Counted from the stretch's first letter, positions 23,680-34,722 are shown. The stretch: DNA of 64,000 nucleotides from Triglochin maritima (GCA_963682175.1 OY821775.1:434001-498000), one strand, 5' to 3'. Notes: generated by a model from the sequence alone, not told the origin. Numbers and translations: made by a program.

Positions 23680-24094
23680 CGGTAGAATATTACCTAACAA
23701 AATTGCACATCCAAATACTAGCTTGAAAGTTTTTGAGTTGAGTTGAATTTTGGAAACGAACTAAGCTGGCATATTTCAACTTCATCCAGTACCTGAATAC
23801 ACGATCAGTAGTCTTAAGCTCATTTGTAACTGAAATATGCTTAGCTTAACTTCTAGGTCATGTATGAAAACTAGCCGACCATCCAACGTTGGTTGGTTGA
23901 TTGAAATTCTAAATAGCATATAGTATTGTGCTACTTGTTTAATTGAATTGGAGTTGATGTCGAACACAAACCGAGCAACTTAAGAATCGAATTCATGTTG
24001 CATCCGTCATTAACCATTCACCCAAACATAAAGATGGAACCTTTATCCACAAAAACTAACAGAAAAAAACACAGAAAAGAGAGAAAGTACCGAC
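23680..24094. other. Intergenic or intron DNA next to the ERA-like exon 1
   Basis: No feature recognised. If the ERA-like gene was once whole, this would be the start of its first intron. Confidence 0.4.
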
Positions 24095-24419
24095 CGCTTC
24101 GATGGTTAGGGTTTAGGGTTCCGTCGGAATCGAGCTCCTCCATCTCGTACTCGTCCAACAACGCCATGTTCCTATCCGGCTTCCCACTCAACGAAAGGAA
24201 TGCCGGAGGAGAAGAAGAAGAAGAAGAAGAAGTCTCTCCCTTCCTCTCCTCGTCCTCTACCTTCACGGAAAGGGAAAGGGAAAGAGAGTGTCTTTTAGGA
24301 GGAAGACAACTCTTCTTCTTCCTGTGGGGATGGCCTCTGCGGAGGGGGAAGGGGAAGGGGAAGGTGGAATATTCCGGCAAGATTATGCCGGAGAAACGGA
24401 GAGCTCCGGCCAACTCCAT
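24095..24419 (-). pseudogene. Exon 1 of a chloroplast ERA-like GTPase gene
   Basis: The minus-strand ATG at 24419 opens 108 codons ending at a phase-1 GT donor (exon end 24095). The first part is Ser/Arg/Pro-rich with few acidic residues, as in chloroplast transit peptides. The end reads DRNMALLDEYEMEEL and then NPNHRSG, the conserved lead-in to the G1 loop of plant chloroplast ERA GTPases. This exon is intact, but the next exon (GKPNVGKS region) is not found in the expected 4.5 kb on the minus strand, and later pieces at 20.3 and 19.5-19.0 kb are out of order. I therefore call the locus broken. A chance that exon 2 is hidden in divergent sequence remains. Confidence 0.68.
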
Positions 24420-24489
24420 TTCTGCTACGGATGAGATAAGTTTTTATTTTCTTCTCTTTTCAGTGTTTTTTTGGGAGGGAATAGTGTTG

Positions 24490-24625
24490 AGCATTGGTAC
24501 GGAAGCGGACCGGTTTGGGGGGATTGGGTTTTGGACCGGACCGAAACCCAAACCTGTGCCATAGTCCGAGTCGAAACCCGTACCAGTCCTATTCGGTCCG
24601 GACTGGTTCATGCTCTCCCCTAGGT
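24490..24625. mobile_element. Small hAT-like MITE in the ERA-like 5' flank
   Basis: About 135 bp are present here but absent from the duplicated flank at 18405-18510. The piece starts TTGAGCATTGGT and ends ATGCTCTCCCCTA, an imperfect inverted pair, and is rich in GGACCGG/CCGGACC. No clean target duplication was found. Confidence 0.5.
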
Positions 24626-25073
24626 GGGAACATAAATACATATTGTGATAATATCATAATAGTGATTATTTTGCAATTCAGTACAATAAAATGTTTGAGA
24701 TTCTACAAACATGATCGTTCCAATTAGTACCCAAACACTTCAAAATATGCTCTCTTGAGTATGGGTAAAGTAAGAGCTTTTCCAACTTGTAATTCAAAAT
24801 CAAATTGATTCTAACCTTGTGTGTGTTGTGGTGATGGTTGTATACTTTTTAGAAACATTTGTTTTTTTTTTTGCATTTGACGAGTTATTACAAATTGTGC
24901 ACTTAAATGGTTATATTGTTTGAAATCAACAATTTTTAGTTACCAAAATAATTTGGCACCTTCAATTCAAATCCTTGATTTTGAGACCTCGGACTCAATG
25001 GCAAACATAAACATGAACGAGATCATTGAGAGATTAGTTTGAACCATATGATGAATTTACGAAATATCTAAAT
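24626..25073. other. Unassigned DNA
   Basis: The first 100 bp belong to the duplicated ERA-like flank. I see nothing recognisable in the rest. Confidence 0.4.
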
Positions 25074-25440
25074 TGTTAGAGAATAAAATCAATCACAAAT
25101 ACACAGCGGAACGAAAACGACAAATCCAATGAAGAAAAGAAACCTCAATTGCAAATCCAAAAACACCAAACCACACAAAACATGCAAGATTTAACGTGGA
25201 AACTCAATACGGGAAAAATCACGGACGACACAACCTCAATCTAATATAGAGAAAACGAATTACAAATATAGACTTACAGAACACACGACCAACCGACAAG
25301 AATACCCAGTTGAATTTGCTCACACTAAATCCACAAGGATACTCTCTATCTTTTCTCTCAAGAATGCAAAAATAGACAATAATAATAGTTCTAATTGTTG
25401 TAATACAAATGGGGACGAAGTTGTCTTTATATAGTAGGCC
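25074..25440 (-). mobile_element. Probable LTR fragment truncating MULE-B1
   Basis: It starts TGTTAGAGAATAAAATC like an LTR end. On the minus strand ACTATATAAAGAC near its other side fits a TATA box. No internal domain or second LTR is present. It replaces the outer part of the left end of MULE-B1. Confidence 0.45.
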
Positions 25441-25444
25441 AAAC

Positions 25445-25645
25445 CCATGGGGGGAGCGGCTTCTGAGGACGCCCGACCCATGCGGGGGGCGTCTCCCTCG
25501 GACGCCGACCACTAGCGGGAGACGTCTGGGGAAGACGTCTTCCCGATGGAGGAGACGTCTTCGGCAGACATCTCCCCCAAAGATGAGGCGTCTCCGACAG
25601 ACGCCTCCACCATACGGGAGGCGTCTCTCGCAGACGCCTCCACAA
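25445..25645. repeat. MULE-B1 left palindrome array
   Basis: Units of type GGCGTCT-N5-AGACGCC alternate with 13-14 bp GC-rich spacers at a 33-bp period. The inverse matches the array at 50895-51030 of B2. Confidence 0.88.
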
Positions 25646-25649
25646 TTTT

Positions 25650-25915
25650 TTTTTTAAATTATTAAATCTGATAATTACTTTAATAAATTGTGATAAATCT
25701 GAAAATTTAATTTAACAAATTCTTATTAAGTTTAACATCTGTGATATTTAGTTTTAACAATTTTTGATTTAGTTTAACAATTGTTTTAATTTAGTTTAAC
25801 AAATTTTGATTTAGTTTAACAATTGTGATAATTTAGTTTAACAAATTTTGATTTAGTTTAACAATTGTGATAAATATGATAATTTAGTTTAACAAATTTA
25901 AACAAATTTGTAATT
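25650..25915. repeat. AT-rich minisatellite of MULE-B1
   Basis: Repeats of about 20-25 bp built on TTTAGTTTAACAA followed by TTTTGA or TTGTGATAA. The inverse occurs at 50697-50890 in B2. Confidence 0.9.
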
Positions 25916-25936
25916 AAAATTTCAATTAATAGTCAT

Positions 25937-26379
25937 CGGGTCACAGTGGAGGGAAAGGCAAGTCGATACCATTACACGCATTCCGTTCTTTAGAGGATGA
26001 TTCAGCACCGCGTCATCCACGTAGACGGAGGATATCTGCTTCGGTCAGGAGGGAGAGAGAGGCATTACGTCGTCGTGAGGAGGATGATGATTCCTTCGAT
26101 GATGAGCATGTGAACAGTCCCGACGACGGGAGCGACGATGATGACCCGTATGAGTTAGAGCGCCCGGAGGTGGAGAGGCAGGGGGAGTATAGCAGAGGAC
26201 GTGGTCGAGCGGGTAGTTCTACTTCCGCCGGATGGATGGTGCGGGTTGTAGACCCAATCTTGCAGATGAGGGATGAGCTGCCAGACGATGCCAGAGCTGC
26301 ATGCGGAGATTTGGATGAGATCATACAGTCGTGGCATACTCAGTTAGGCATCTCCGACCATGATTCGGATGATGAGTAG
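25937..26379 (+). pseudogene. 3' exon of the MULE-B plant mobile domain gene (B1)
   Basis: A single open stretch encodes a basic, Ser/Arg-rich and then acidic region (RRRISASVRREREAL, then EEDDDSFDDE), continuing to DPILQMRDELPDDARAACGD and ending near ISDHDSDDE with a stop at 26379. The last 45 residues match the end of the mobile domain gene in B2 (48890-49040, minus). The mobile domain itself is missing here because the DNA between the minisatellite and this exon is deleted. The gene converges on the transposase gene of the same element. Confidence 0.7.
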
Positions 26380-26661
26380 GCTGATCTGTTGTACCGTACT
26401 CTTAGTATTTGCATTTATATTTGTTTATCTGTCGTACGCTTATTATTTGTGTTTGTGTTTGCTAACATATCGTACGCTTATTATTTGTATTTGTGTTTGC
26501 TTATTTGTCATACGCTTATTATTTTTATTTGTGTTTGCTAACGTATCGTACTATTATATATAATGCAAATAAAGCAAACATATCAAAACATATTACATAA
26601 TAAAGCAACAATATATAGTGTACAAACATATCAAAACATATTACATAATTGTACAAACATA

Positions 26662-28829
26662 TCAAAACATATTACATAATTGTTGCCAAGATGCTATCCT
26701 ATTTTGGTACTCCAGCTCCCATCCAATAACACTCTCATCTCGTACTTGAAACCACAGAGTCGCTATAGGAGGTACGGGGAATCCCTCATTCAAATCCAAA
26801 CGAATGTAATGAGCGTAACTCCCTAAATGAGCAATAATCAACTCTCTACACGGTCTCGTCACGGTAGGTGGACTCTCCCAAGTAAATTCCGTTGTCTGAT
26901 TCAAGACATCCGCGGATGGTACATGCGCAAGGTATCCCATGAGAAGTCGGAAAAGCGCACTCACAACGATATTCAACTTCATCATCTAACTCTTGCATTC
27001 TTTTCACCTCCTGACTCAGCAATTGCAAGCAGTGATGCGAAACTCGACCATTTATGTGACGATATAGAGCATGTCCGAAATTAGTCAAATTTCGCCGTCT
27101 CGAGTCTTCAAGAGTGTTTCGAATATTCGTCAGCTGCATTTCAATAGCCGCGTTGACGCGCTCGAAAAGAGTGTCCAGAGCTGCAGTCGATGTAGAAATC
27201 CACTCTTTTAGAGCCGAATGAGCACTTTCGACCCTACAATTCGTGGTGTTCCCAAAATGAATGACTTTGTTCGTCCAATTCAGCACAAACTTTTCTTTAT
27301 GCACCAACAACGTAGTGTCCAGATACTCCGTGATAGCCGATCACGATCTATACAAATCTTTCAGAGCATACACAGCTCTATCATACTCGGCTTCTGAAGT
27401 AGAAAGCATGATTTTCCTCCATCTTCCACGCCTCAAAGTCTCTGCCATCTGCTTATTTTTGCCGAATACGTGGTATGCGTAGTTCAATACGTCTTTGTTG
27501 ATGTGCCGTGTGCAGAGTAAATGAGCAGAGTCAGGAAATACCTCTCTCACCGATCGCATAAGGCCTAACTCTCGGTCTGTTATTATTGCAGTCGGGCTGA
27601 CAATCCCCAATAACAGATCTCGCAACTTCTCCATCACCCACAGATAACTGGAGTAAGTTTCATCCATCAAAATCGCATATCCAATAAGGAAATTCATATT
27701 TGTTGGTGTGACCCCAATCATTTCGAACAAAGACATCTTATACTTGTTCGTCTTGTAAGTCGAATCCATGCAGATAACGAAATGATATGTCCGCAACAAC
27801 TGGACTGACGTCGGATGTGCCAAAAAAGCGTGAGTGACGACATTAGTTTCTGGATCCGCCATAATCCAATGTAAGTACTCACACTGCACTGCTTGATAGA
27901 GAAACTGCTGGACGGGATTCCGGTCTTCAGATTTTGTCCTCCTCATGTAATCTCTGAAATTATAAATATGCCTTTGATTTGGATTGTCCTCCGGGAATTT
28001 TTCTTTTACTGCCTTCAAGATGTTCCGTGGTTTTGCTTGTGCCTCAGTCATATCACGAACAATCTTCTTCGCCCCAGAACTTAGACCACTAATTTGACGA
28101 TGACCCTCTGGATAAACTGCCAGTCTGTGGTTGTGATGTCCGTGAGCACTATTAAAAACCACAACCCATCCATCACGATCTCGTCGCTCCACCACTTTTA
28201 TTAAGAAACGGCAACCGCAACCATTTCTTTTAGTGTTTCTTCGAAGTGCAGTATCCATATCCCGACACTCCATTTGATTTCGCCGGTCGCATCTCAAATA
28301 ACAATCCATCCGACTATCTGATCTTGTTTTGTACGACGACACGACCAAAAAAAACCCAGCTCCGATAGCTACTTGTTTGGCCCATTTACATGCTTCATCG
28401 ATTGTTTCAAAGATTTGTGTAGTTTGAAATAACTCACTGTAATCCACTCCATCACCACCGAAATCTTCCAACGGAACCTACAAAAAAAATCGAAATTAAA
28501 AAAATCAAAAAAATTCCGGGCGTCTGTATTAAACGCCTACCCCATGGGAGGGGCGTCTGAGTTAAACGCCCTTCCCAAGGGTGAGGCGTCTGCGTAGGAC
28601 GCCTGACCCTAGGGAAGGGCGTCTACTACAGACGCCTTACCCAAGGGGAGGACGTCTACATAAGACGCCTCTCCCATTGCGTAGGCGTCTGCGTTAGACG
28701 CCTCGGCCAAGGGGAGGACGTCCTACGCAGACGCCATCACCTTGGGGGAGGCGTCTAATGCAGACGCTCGACCCAAAATTTGCCCCGCGCCAGACTTACC
28801 TCACCGAATGCATCACCCTCGCCAGACAT
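26662..28829 (-). pseudogene. MULE-B1 transposase-OTU gene, broken
   Basis: Exon 1 (28829-28800) encodes 10 residues (MSGEGDAFGE). A 322-bp intron holds a palindrome array. Exon 2 starts at 28477 in phase 0. It encodes a FAR1/Mutator-like zinc-binding N-terminus (CYLRCDRRN, then GCGCRFLIK and HGHHNHRL) and a DDE domain (MDSTYKTNKYKM, IITDRELGLM, CTRHINKDV). Next is an in-frame TGA near 27345 where B2 has TGG. A SWIM-like finger follows (CECAFPTSHGIPCAC, with Cys in place of the usual last His). At about 26880 the frame runs directly into the end of the OTU region (ESPPTVTRPCRELIIAHLGS). The linker and catalytic part of OTU seen in B2 are deleted, with a short TTACTTGG-like match at the junction. 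The stop is at 26662. Confidence 0.85.
28515..28775. repeat. Palindrome array in intron 1 of the MULE-B1 transposase gene
   Basis: Eight units close to GGCGTCT-N5-AGACGCC (19 bp) alternate with spacers such as CCCAAGGGTGA or CCCATGGGA, which are themselves near-palindromic. The period is about 33 bp. The whole array lies between the splice sites of intron 1 (28799-28478). Confidence 0.9.
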
Positions 28830-28985
28830 TTTCGTGGTGTTTTTACTGATAAATTATGAATATATAAGACCGTAGACCTAATTTATAGACACGGGACGAT
28901 ATGTGTATTAAATATATTGTTAAGGGCAATTTGGTAATTTCAAGGGACGATTTAAGTAGTTTTGGGGCGACGTTTAGTAGTTCCC

Positions 28986-29419
28986 AAGAAAAAATACGCA
29001 TAACAATTAATTTGAATACAAGTACAAAACGAAGCAAAATGAAACCAGCAATAAGATGAATTGTAGGGGTTAGAATGCAAATAACCCATTAGAGATGTCT
29101 TTCTGGCCCGAAAGGCTTTTTTGTAGTTGTAGGGGTCTAATTTATATATTTTTAATGTTTTAGGTATTTAATGTATTTTTAGAGATATTGAAAATTTAAA
29201 AAGAAAATTGACGGCCCGACCGGGATGGATCCGTGTCCCTGAACGGGCCGGGCCCGACACATGACGATTCTATTTCTCTCCTGTGAACTGGATCAACCAC
29301 TTAGGCAGATGTGTTGTTGGATTGGGTCAGTCCTTCCATTCATTCCACAATCTATCTGCTTCTAGTCTAGTCTAGAGAGAGAGAGAGATTTGTAGAGAGA
29401 GATTTGTAGAGAATTTTAG
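28986..29419. other. Promoter region of the TIC32-like gene
   Basis: Between the end of MULE-B1 and the ATG at 29420. It contains a short CCGGCCCGACCGGG-rich patch near 29210-29260 and a GA-rich leader just before the ATG. No clear TATA box. Confidence 0.4.
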
Positions 29420-32077
29420 ATGTGGGTATTTAGCAGAAAGGGGGCTTCTGGGTTCAACTGGTATTCCACAGCAGAATTGGTCACCAATGGGATTAATACC
29501 ACTACTGCTCTCACTGCAATTGTCACAGGTCTACTTTTTTATTGTCTCAGATGTTTATTTTATTGGATGGATTTGTGAAAATATTATTATTATTATTATT
29601 GTGCTCTTTCTTTCCACAGGATTACTTGTAGAAGTTGTTGAATGTTATACTTGTCTCTTTCTTTATGGTCATTATAGAAAATCTCTGTCTTTATTTCGTT
29701 ATAGATTGGGAATTTCAAATAGATTGTGATTCCTCAATTGCACCTTTTGCCTATATGTATTTTTTTTTCGTTTTGGTTTTATTTTTAGAAACTGTTGAGA
29801 ATAGATAATTGTAGCATAGATGTGAATGCAACCATAACTTTCTACCCATTAATGATTTAGTAATTCGACCTCGTAATCCCCCTAATAAGTTGGTAGGATC
29901 GTTAAAAAAATGCCATAAGCAACTACTGCTAGGTTCCTAATGCATAGAGATGAACAATTATACCTATGAAACCGTTGTTGTTGTATCGTAACCAAAAAAA
30001 ACTACTGATATGCGTATATATGTTCCGTAGTATTTTCAGAAGCTTGGTAATTAAATTAGAAACCACTTGATGCTGAGGAGGTCATAATTCAAGAATAACT
30101 TACACATAATCGTTTTTATGATTGATGATTCTCACTCTTGTAATCTTCCATTTAATTCATAGGAGCAACATGTGGCATTGGTGCTGAAACTGCCCGTGTT
30201 CTTGCACTTCGTGGTGTTCATGTGGTCATGGCTGTTAGGAACTTATCCGCTGGTAGCAAAGTAAAAGAATCAATTCTCAAACAATGCCCATCTGCTAAAA
30301 TTGATGTTTTGGAGCTGGACTTGAGCTCCTTTGCGTCTGTGAGAAAGTTTGCCTCTGATTTCGAGGAACAGAATCTTCCTCTCAACATTCTTATGTAAGG
30401 AGACACAAAAGACACTTGTGAAGCTCTCACAGTTGTCCCTAGTTTTTAGCACAAGCTAGATGCCGATTTCATTTGTTATGGGAGATCCATTGATATTAGA
30501 TTCACAATTAAAATGTTTTTGTTTCCTAAAGCAACAATGCAGGAATTATGGCCATCCCATTCTCGCTTTCCAAAGATGGCTACGAGTTGCAATTTGCCAC
30601 TAATCACCTTGGTATGATGTTTTTTCCTCTTTTATTCATGGTCTCAACTTTCTTTTCTTTTTTAACTTTAATGTTTTATCAAAAAATTGTAATTCATGCA
30701 TGAAAAAATTCTTAGGCTTTAGTGACACTAGTTTGATTGCAAGTGCCTCAAGGCTTCATATCCAAAACTTCCAAAATTTTGTGATGTACACATGGCCAAA
30801 GAGAATTTATCAAAACCGTGCAGGTCACTTTCTTTTGACAAATCTTTTGCTGGAAAACATGAAAAAGACATCTAGAGACAGCAAAATTGAAGGACGGATC
30901 GTGATTCTTTCCTCAGAGGCTCATAGATTTGCATACAGTGAAGGAATTCGTTTTGACAAGATCAACAATGAATCAGAGTACAACTTATAATTCTTTTGGA
31001 TTCTAGTTCCATTTTAAAAACTGCCTTGGCAAATCAAATATCTTTCTAAGGTCCAATCTTTTGTACCACTTAAGCATCTTTCACCCTGTAACAGGTACAA
31101 CAGTGTTCGAGCATATGGGCAATCTAAGCTTGCCAATATATTACATGCACGTGAGCTCGCTAAGCTACTGAAGGTATAAATAAATTCACTAGATTGCTGG
31201 TCATTGTCAAAATTTAATTTTTTGCTAGTTTGGAGCTCTTGGAAGTTCTTGACAGATTACTCCAAACCTCACAAATACGTACTAACTTCGCCTATTATTT
31301 GGTTCTTAATTTAAATTTGGTCTATAACATGATTATTTGGTCCTTAACTTCCATCTTCGTCGACCTTTTTTGTAAATGAAATGAAGCAATCTACATTCAT
31401 TATTCATCTTTGAATTTGCAGGAAGAGGGAGTGAACATTACTGCTAATGCGCTCCATCCAGGATCAATAAACACGAATTTGTTGCGATACCATCCATACA
31501 TTGATTGTAAGTCTTAAAAATCTATGCTGCCATTTTACAAAAATATGCACAACAGTAAGGGATTTAGTGCTAACGAATTGAATATACCAAATTCTAACAA
31601 TTTTCAGCATCAATTCGTGATAGTCAGTTCCTGAAATATAAACTTCTAATAATTTAGGGTGTGTTTAGAATGCTTTGCTTACAATCACTCGAGCCTTGGG
31701 CATAAGTTTCTCATCATGATCTGTCAGTTGATATTGGTTATCAATCAAATTTGTAATGTGCCCGTTTTCCTTTTCAAACTAGTCATAGCGAAGACGGCTG
31801 GAAAATTGGTTCTCAAGAATGTTGAACAGGTTCGCGAATTTCTCTCTGTTCTGAATACAAAAAAGAATACAGAACTTATCCCTTAACAACTCTCTGTTTT
31901 GCCTTGTGTCGTATGCAGGGAGCAGCAACAACATGTTACGTGGCGTTGCACCCTCAAGTGAAAGGTGTTAGCGGTGAGTACTTCAACAACAGCAATATCC
32001 ACAAGCCGAGCGCAATATCGACCGACATGGATTTGGCAAAGAAACTGTGGGATGTCAGCATGAAGGCTACCAACTAA
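29420..32077 (+). CDS. TIC32-like short-chain dehydrogenase/reductase
   Basis: Eight exons join in frame: 29420-29528, 30163-30394, 30532-30611, 30824-30977, 31095-31173, 31422-31506, 31783-31829 and 31919-32077, giving 314 residues, normal for plant TIC32-like SDRs. The cofactor motif TGATCGIG is at 36-43, NNAG at 115-118, and catalytic Tyr199-x3-Lys203 in YGQSK. Family members are NAD(P)H-dependent oxidoreductases; pea Tic32 is bound to the chloroplast inner-envelope import machinery and binds calmodulin, but most homologues have no known substrate. The N-terminus [12 protein letters not shown] is the usual start of this subfamily. All splice sites are GT-AG. A second, orphan first exon of the same family lies at 34723. 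Naming it TIC32 is inference; the SDR assignment is secure. Confidence 0.9.
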
Positions 32078-32845
32078 TGCTCTTGTTAAGTTGTATTTCT
32101 CCATCTTATGGTCTTTAGTAGCTCTTATGTTCCTGTCTGAATGTTATTTTTTAAGTCCCATGGTCGTTGCTTCTTGATATGGATCGAAAGAAAGAAAGGT
32201 CATGCGATGCTTCTTAGTTTTATGTATCATGTATGGAGTTAACTACTTTGTAATGTATGTTGTGAAGTGGTATAAGATGAGTCTTCAGCGGTTAGTTCCT
32301 TAAAATGACACAGTTCTTTGGTTGCTACCATTGAACTTAGTAGCTGCAAATCATATTGTATGGAATTTCAAAATTTGTACCGCAAAACAATATGAGAAGG
32401 CATGAAAAGTCTTAAGACTATGAAATCTAAAGCAAAATTGGATTCTTTTGTATTGGTCGAACTTGTTTTGAGTGTCTTCATTTCTCTGTAACTTGCAGCA
32501 GCAGATGTTGCATTATGCTCACTATCGTTTTTTTCTTCTTGAAATTGTTTTTCTTCTTCTTATTTTATTCTCTTTTGGAAATAGAAACCATTGACCTCCT
32601 TTTGGATAGAAAAGCATTGACCCAGGATAAAGGTTTTCTATGAATGATATGTTACACAATATTGTTTACAATCACCAAGTTAAGTCAGTTTAGCCCGGTA
32701 ACAATGAGGAAATTTGTATACGTATTTTATTATCTCGACGACGATTTTTATATTAGAATATTACCACATAGTTAGTTTAGTCTCGTAACTAAGAGAAAAT
32801 TATATATGTTTAGTTTGTGGTTGATTTGATTTGATTAGCTTCAAT
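32078..32845. other. 3' flank of the TIC32-like gene
   Basis: No further gene. 3' UTR and intergenic DNA up to the degraded left end of MULE-B4. Confidence 0.45.
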
Positions 32846-33034
32846 TTTATGATGAAAACTACCTAATATCAGTTGGTTTAGCCTCATCATTTTATCATTT
32901 ACAATTCATTTAAAATACATTTCGTTTCGTGTCTTAAAATAAGGTTTTTGTCTGAGTTTTCATTATATTTTCGGTACCAACATCACGAAAATGTCTGATG
33001 AAACGCCTGCAACTAAGAATTTTTTTTCCGACTC

Positions 33035-33190
33035 AGGCGTCTGGGTAAGCCGTCACCCCAAGGATGGGGCGTCTGGCTGTGACGCCCCATCCTTGTGGAG
33101 ACGTCTAAACCAGACGCCCTATCCTTGAGGGTGACGCCTTAATAGGTCGTCGTGCCCAAGGACTGACGTTACAACCAGACGTCACATTTT
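33035..33190. repeat. Palindrome array of MULE-B4
   Basis: Degenerate GGCGTCTGG/CCAGACGCC units with CCCAAGGATGGGG-like spacers. It sits at the position equivalent to intron 1 in B1 and B2. Confidence 0.8.
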
Positions 33191-33329
33191 TTTATTTTAA
33201 ATTTATTTATGTTGTGTTATTTTAAATTATTTCAGGTTTCGTTGCAAAATTTCAGTGGTGATGTAGTAGATTCCAGTGAGTTTTTTTATAGTAAAGTAGA
33301 TTTCCAACAATAAAAGACACGTGTAAATG

Positions 33330-33885
33330 GTCGAAACAAGTTGTAATCAGATTTGAATTTTTTGGGTAATATCATTTTACAAATCAGAAGCAGATAACCG
33401 GACAGATTGTTACCTGAGATGTGATCGCGGACATGAAATGGGTTCTCGTGTTACGAGTATTGCACTACGAAATAACACAAAAAGAAAAAAGTTGCGGCTG
33501 TCGTTTTTTTGGTAAAAGTAGTCGAACGACGGGGTCATGATGGATGAGTCGTTGTTTCTAATAGCACCCATGTGTAGTACGACTACGCACTTGCAGTTTA
33601 TGTAGAGGGTTACCGACAGATCAGCGGTCTTAGTTCTAGGCCAAGCAAATTGTTCGTGATATAACTGAGGCACAAGCAAGACCACGTAACATCTTGTCAG
33701 CAGTAAATGAGAAAATCACAGATGATAAACTCAATCAGAGACACATTTATAACTTCAGAAACTACATGAGAATGATAAAATCTGAATACAGGAATTCCGC
33801 TTAAAAGTTTCTGAATCAACTTGTACAGTATCAGTATTTACATTGGATTATGACGAATGAAAAACAAATGTCATTACTCGCGCAT
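33330..33885 (+). repeat. Sense arm of the MULE-B4 inverted repeat
   Basis: Matches the transposase N-terminal coding region of B2 (about 36490-37010) in plus orientation, with several stops. Landmarks are GATGTGATCGCGGACATG, GTAGAGGGTTACCGACAG and TACATTGGATTATGACGAAT. It pairs with 33921-34476. Confidence 0.88.
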
Positions 33886-33920
33886 ATTTTTGCACAAGAA
33901 TATTCTTAAACAAGATTCAG

Positions 33921-34476
33921 AATGCGTGAGTGATGAAATTAGTTTTTTCATTCGTTATGATCCAATGTAAGTACTAATACTGCACTGTCTGATTCAGAAA
34001 CTTCTGAGCGAGATTCCTGTATTCAGAATTCGTCATTCTCATGTACTCTTTGAAGTTATAAATGTGACTCTGATTGGGATTATCATCCGGGATTTTCTCA
34101 TTTACTGCCAACAAGATGTTACATAGTCTCGTTTGTGCCTCAGTCATATCACGAACAATTTGCTTGACCCCAGAACTAAGATTGTTGATCTGTCGGTGAC
34201 CCTCTACATAAACTGTCAGTGCGTGGTTGTACTGTCCATGAGTGTTATTAGAAACAACGACTCATCCATCACGATTCCGTCGTTTGACTACTTTTACAAC
34301 AACAAAAAACCGCAACCTTTTTTTTGTGTTCTTCCGTAGTGCAATACTCGTATCACGAGAACTCATTTCATGTCTGCGATCACATCTCATGTAACAATCC
34401 GTCTGGTTATCTGCTTTTGATTTGTAGGATGATATTACTCAAAAAAACTCAACTCCGATGACAATTTATTTCCTAG
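33921..34476 (-). repeat. Antisense arm of the MULE-B4 inverted repeat
   Basis: The reverse complement matches the sense arm along its length at roughly 85 per cent by eye, starting at the segment paired with 33885 and ending near 34476. The loop between the arms is about 35 bp. Read-through transcription in either direction would give a long imperfect hairpin. Confidence 0.88.
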
Positions 34477-34722
34477 CCAGACGTTCATCCCTCGGGGGAG
34501 ATGGTCTACACAGGCACCGGGGCCATACTGTAAGCCTTTATAGAACTACAAAAGTGTTATTGACTCTCCAGAGAATCATTAAGTGTCGTGCGATCGCCGG
34601 TGTTGGAATATTAAAGTAAAATTCATCTGACTTATGTCCTCGTATATGTTCCTTGTCTTCTGTTATGTTACAAGAAAAACAGAGCAATACAAGGTTTTAG
34701 AGAGAATAATCATAATCAGAAG

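Larger units (their letters stand above)
25441..28985 (-). mobile_element. MULE-B1, internally deleted Mutator-like element
   Basis: The right terminus at 28985 reads inward on the minus strand as GGGAACTACTAAACGTCG, the same as the left terminus of B2. The left side keeps the palindrome array and an AT-rich minisatellite but lacks its outer end. It carries a minus-strand transposase-OTU gene and, converging on it, the 3' end of a plus-strand plant mobile domain gene. Compared with B2 it has lost most of the mobile domain gene and most of the OTU domain. Confidence 0.82.
32846..34530. mobile_element. MULE-B4, rearranged element with inverted transposase fragments
   Basis: The left end (about 32846-32995) aligns with the B3 terminus (GAAAACTACCTAAT, then TTACAATTCATTTAA, then GTGTCTTAAAATAA). 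ATGTCTGATGAAACG at 32994 corresponds to the transposase first exon, and a palindrome array follows at 33035-33190. Next comes a sense copy of the transposase N-terminal region, and directly after it an antisense copy of the same region. The antisense arm ends near 34476 and is followed by a short, degraded array-like stretch (AGACGTTC, GGGGGAGATGG). There is no DDE domain and no intact right terminus. Confidence 0.75.

Noticed and set aside
23995..24564. 189-codon plus-strand open frame over the ERA-like exon
   Set aside because: It is the antisense shadow of the exon on the minus strand, which has the conserved DRNMALLDEYE and NPNHRSG motifs; the plus frame is low-complexity.
25409..25657. 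Proline/arginine-rich repeat protein at the MULE-B1 left array
   Set aside because: Same reason: translation of the 33-bp palindrome repeat, open on both strands.
28515..28775. Regularly spaced repeats that could be taken for a CRISPR array
   Set aside because: Each repeat is a self-complementary 19-bp unit with near-palindromic spacers that are alike, the array lies in a plant transposon intron, and the genome is nuclear.
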